Part shown: piece after piece, positions 12,290-14,848 of the stretch
How positions within the stretch are numbered: the stretch's first letter is position 1
Layout of the letters: each line of letters opens with the position of its first letter
Assembly (NCBI GenBank): GCA_019894875.1
Contig: JAGXNR010000071.1
Span: 1 to 14,848, forward strand
Direction: 5' to 3'
Origin: Promethearchaeota archaeon
GTDB taxonomy: Archaea > Asgardarchaeota > Lokiarchaeia > Sigynarchaeales > SOKP01
DNA length: 14,848 bases
Position numbers and translations under genes: made by a program
Notes under the pieces: generated by a model
Seen by the model: only the letters and a program-made list of their open reading frames with translations
The model's database searches: none
Told to the model about the DNA's origin: nothing

Positions 12290-14848
12290 ATGAATGTAGC
12301 TAATAAACTTCAATTACTTTATATTCCCGCAACATACTGGAATGAGCCCACAAGCAATTTTGAATTGATTTCTAAAGGAAAACAACTCCCTAAAAAGAGT
12401 AGCTTTTTTATTTTGTGGATTCCTTCAAATCAATCAGAGAAAGAACTCAATGAGCATATCACTGATACATTCCCGGGTATACCAATAAATAAGCTTTTAT
12501 CATGTAAAATCAACCTAGCAACCCCCAACCACTTATCAGAAACCAAAAAAAAAGAGAGCTCATCAAAAAAAATTTTTAATATCATTTCACATATTGGGAA
12601 AATAATTCCAATTTCACCTGCTACAAAATTACTTTATCAATTAGAAATAATTGAAAATTTGGATCGAAGCAGGATACATTATAGTAATTCCATTAAAACA
12701 TGGGCTCTACTAACAAAATTAGTTTTTGAACTATTAAATAAAGGCCAATTTGTCCCTGTATTAGAACCGACTAGGGAGAAGTTGTATAATAGTCAATGGA
12801 GGTTAATTTTAAAATCTCAATATGATAGTGATCGCTTTAAATCTATTTTGAATCATAGTTCTTGGTCAGCTTTTTGCCTTCCAATAAATATTATTAATGA
12901 AAATGGGACAATGAAAACGAATGGTCTTTGGCACCCTTCTTACCTTTATTCATTATTTTTGGATAGTATTGGAGATTATTTGATACGTTCAACCTTAAAG
13001 AAAAGTAAATTTCAAACATTTGATGAATTTTATAGCTCCGAAATAAAAAAAGAAGTAGATCCAGATTTTAAATTAAATTGGGATTATAAATTTCTTAAAA
13101 CACTAATTAAACAGGATAATAGTTTTCAAGTTGATGAATTTTATGAATCTATTTTACCAACATTAATTCAGAATTGGACTCAATCTGCTTTAGGATTCCA
13201 ATTAAAGTATGATTTTACATTAAGTTTGGAATTAAAATATCCAGAAGAAGTAGAAGAAGATTGGCCATTAAAAATTTCTCTGTCAACTCATGACGGAACT
13301 AAAAGTATACCTTTAAATCAGCTCTGGGAAGGACATGAACTAAAAAAGGAGTTATTTTCAAATAACATTAAAGGTGATGAGCAACATTTAGAAATAGTTT
13401 TAAGAGCTCTGGGAGCTGCATCAAAGATATTTCCCCCCCTTAAGAAAGCCTTTTTAGAAACCATTCAAAATGAGATTAACCTTACTTCGAGCGAAGTAAT
13501 GGAATTTCTAAAATACCCAAAAGATTTATTGATTCAAAGTGGATTCAATATAGTTCTACCTGAAGTCTTTACCTTAGGTGGGAAACAACGTTTAACAACT
13601 CGATTAATTATTCGTTCAAAAGAGGATACTAAGAAAAAAGGGGGATTAACTAGTGTTTTACCCTCAATATTTGATATTGATTCAATGCTAGATAGTAAAT
13701 GGGATGCTAGAATTGAAGGAAAGAAAATTACAGAAGATCAATTTAATAATTTAATTGATTCTAACGATCCCTTAGTCAATTTACATGGAAAATGGATACT
13801 AATTGACCAAAATGATGTTGAAAGTTTAAGGAATATTAAGAAATTCCAAGTGAAAAACTATTTAGATGCCTTAAAACTTGGATTAATTGGCAAAGTCCAA
13901 CTACAAGAAAACGGTGCTAAGTATGATGTAATTGTTGAAGGAGAACTAAATGAAATAATCACAAGAATACAATCTATAGATTCTTTTGAAGAAATCCCTT
14001 GTCCTTCATCCTTTAATGGAAAACTGCGTGTTTATCAGGAAGCAGCACTTAAATGGATGGGGAATATGACAAAACTTAATTTTGGATTGTGTTTAGCCGA
14101 TGACATGGGCCTTGGAAAAACAATTCAAGTAATTGCATTTTTACTTTATCTAAAAGAAAAATATCCGAAGAATAAGGGAAGCATTTTAGTTGTCTGTCCT
14201 ACTTCAGTACTATTTAATTGGTATCGTGAAATTAGGAAATTTGCGCCCAATTTAGAAGTAATACTTCATCATGGCCCTAATCGATATAAGACAGTCTCAG
14301 AGATTCCAGAATTCTTAAAAGCACATCGAATCTTTCTAACATCTTATGGAACTATCAGAAATGATATTGATTTCTTAGAATCAATTCAGTTTAGTGGTAT
14401 TATTATAGATGAGAGTCAAAATATGAAGAATTATGCTTCACAACAAACTCAGGCAATATACAAACTGAAAAGTCAATATAGAATTTGTTTAAGCGGAACT
14501 CCAATAGAAAATCGTTTACTTGAACTTTGGTCGCTTTTTAATTTCTTAAATCCTGGTCTTTTAGGAACTAGAAAGGAATTTCAAGATAAGTTTATCTTAC
14601 CTATTGAACGATTTCAAAATCAAGAAGCAATTAATGATCTAAAGACAATCATCGCTCCCTTTATTTTACGTCGTTTAAAATCCGATAGATCAATAATAAA
14701 GGACTTACCCGAAAAAAATGAAATTAAATTAACAATAGAATTGACTGAGGAGCAAGTGCTTTTGTATAAAGATCTTACTGAAGAGACGTTACTAATGATT
14801 GATGACAGCACAGTTGATAATAGAAAGAAAAAGGGTTTAATCTTAGCC
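12290..14848 (+). CDS. SNF2-family DNA-dependent ATPase (partial, runs off the window)
   Basis: An uninterrupted frame of 853 codons from ATG 12290 (an in-frame TAA at 12284 rules out a longer start) to the last base. SNF2 enzymes translocate on duplex DNA to remodel protein-DNA complexes. The first ~450 residues match no motif I know, though YIPATYWNE near the start is typical of archaeal/bacterial members. Residues ~461-515 look like the SNF2-associated DUF3670 domain (W467 region, LVNLHGKWILID with W502). The ATPase follows: LRVYQ at 579-583, Walker A ADDMGLGKTIQ at 603-613, CPTSVLFNW, motif II IIIDESQN (D707, E708; usual DEAQ/DEAH), LSGTPIEN at 734-741, and PFILRRLKSD near 790-799. The second RecA-like lobe (motifs IV-VI) lies beyond the window. 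It is separated from the metabolic cluster by the gene-fragment zone. Confidence 0.92.
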   Translation, partial: MNVANKLQLLYIPATYWNEPTSNFELISKGKQLPKKSSFFILWIPSNQSEKELNEHITDTFPGIPINKLLSCKINLATPNHLSETKKKESSSKKIFNIISHIGKIIPISPATKLLYQLEIIENLDRSRIHYSNSIKTWALLTKLVFELLNKGQFVPVLEPTREKLYNSQWRLILKSQYDSDRFKSILNHSSWSAFCLPINIINENGTMKTNGLWHPSYLYSLFLDSIGDYLIRSTLKKSKFQTFDEFYSSEIKKEVDPDFKLNWDYKFLKTLIKQDNSFQVDEFYESILPTLIQNWTQSALGFQLKYDFTLSLELKYPEEVEEDWPLKISLSTHDGTKSIPLNQLWEGHELKKELFSNNIKGDEQHLEIVLRALGAASKIFPPLKKAFLETIQNEINLTSSEVMEFLKYPKDLLIQSGFNIVLPEVFTLGGKQRLTTRLIIRSKEDTKKKGGLTSVLPSIFDIDSMLDSKWDARIEGKKITEDQFNNLIDSNDPLVNLHGKWILIDQNDVESLRNIKKFQVKNYLDALKLGLIGKVQLQENGAKYDVIVEGELNEIITRIQSIDSFEEIPCPSSFNGKLRVYQEAALKWMGNMTKLNFGLCLADDMGLGKTIQVIAFLLYLKEKYPKNKGSILVVCPTSVLFNWYREIRKFAPNLEVILHHGPNRYKTVSEIPEFLKAHRIFLTSYGTIRNDIDFLESIQFSGIIIDESQNMKNYASQQTQAIYKLKSQYRICLSGTPIENRLLELWSLFNFLNPGLLGTRKEFQDKFILPIERFQNQEAINDLKTIIAPFILRRLKSDRSIIKDLPEKNEIKLTIELTEEQVLLYKDLTEETLLMIDDSTVDNRKKKGLILA

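Noticed and set aside
14620..14811. Minus-strand open frame of 63 codons
   Set aside because: Antisense to the SNF2 ATPase region.
1..14848. CRISPR array, tRNA/rRNA genes, insertion sequence or integrase
   Set aside because: I saw no regular spaced repeats, no cloverleaf or rRNA motifs and no transposase or recombinase coding sequence on either strand.

Overview
The window is AT-rich DNA, roughly one third G+C in the lines I counted, and looks archaeal. TATA-like boxes sit about 26 nt ahead of likely transcription starts. Some genes appear leaderless or short-leadered, while others carry GGAGG/GGTGAT ribosome-binding sites. The gene content (acyl-CoA ligases, a corrinoid protein with its ASKHA reactivase, DUF2284, a UroD-type methyltransferase, archaeal SNF2) fits an anaerobic archaeon, and an Asgard (Lokiarchaeia-like) genome is my best guess. 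That assignment is inference; no rRNA or universal marker is present.

Layout. 56-1783 (minus): long/medium-chain acyl-CoA ligase. 1784-1979: divergent promoter region. 1980-4925 (plus): an Old Yellow Enzyme-type flavin reductase followed by a tightly spaced two-subunit class I CoA-transferase-fold enzyme. Its beta subunit lacks the family's catalytic glutamate and looks more like the ring-cleaving hydrolase IpdAB. 5158-8755 (plus): DUF2284 cysteine-rich protein, corrinoid-binding protein, and a ferredoxin-ASKHA corrinoid reductive activator (RACo type) whose ferredoxin domain extends upstream of every ATG/GTG/TTG start. 8841-10646 (plus): a second, divergent adenylate-forming ligase with an AbrB-like N-terminal extension and no A10 lysine.

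10.65-12.13 kb is a patchwork of broken genes. It holds the last ~40 codons of a second beta-subunit gene, a UroD-type methyltransferase cut off before its metal-binding half, a C-terminal piece of an FAD-dependent glycerol-3-phosphate dehydrogenase on the other strand, and a C-terminal piece of what is probably an FGGY sugar/glycerol kinase. The breakpoints are abrupt. Either this is a decayed rearrangement hotspot or an assembly join. From 12290 to the window end runs an intact but incomplete SNF2-family ATPase.

Working together (inference): the ligases could make CoA thioesters, the flavin enzyme could reduce an enoyl or dienoyl group, the IpdAB-like pair could open or transfer the thioester, and the corrinoid protein with RACo could accept a methyl group. 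The obvious methyltransferase partner in the window is truncated, so the methyl donor enzyme must be elsewhere, or DUF2284 or another component plays an unrecognised role.
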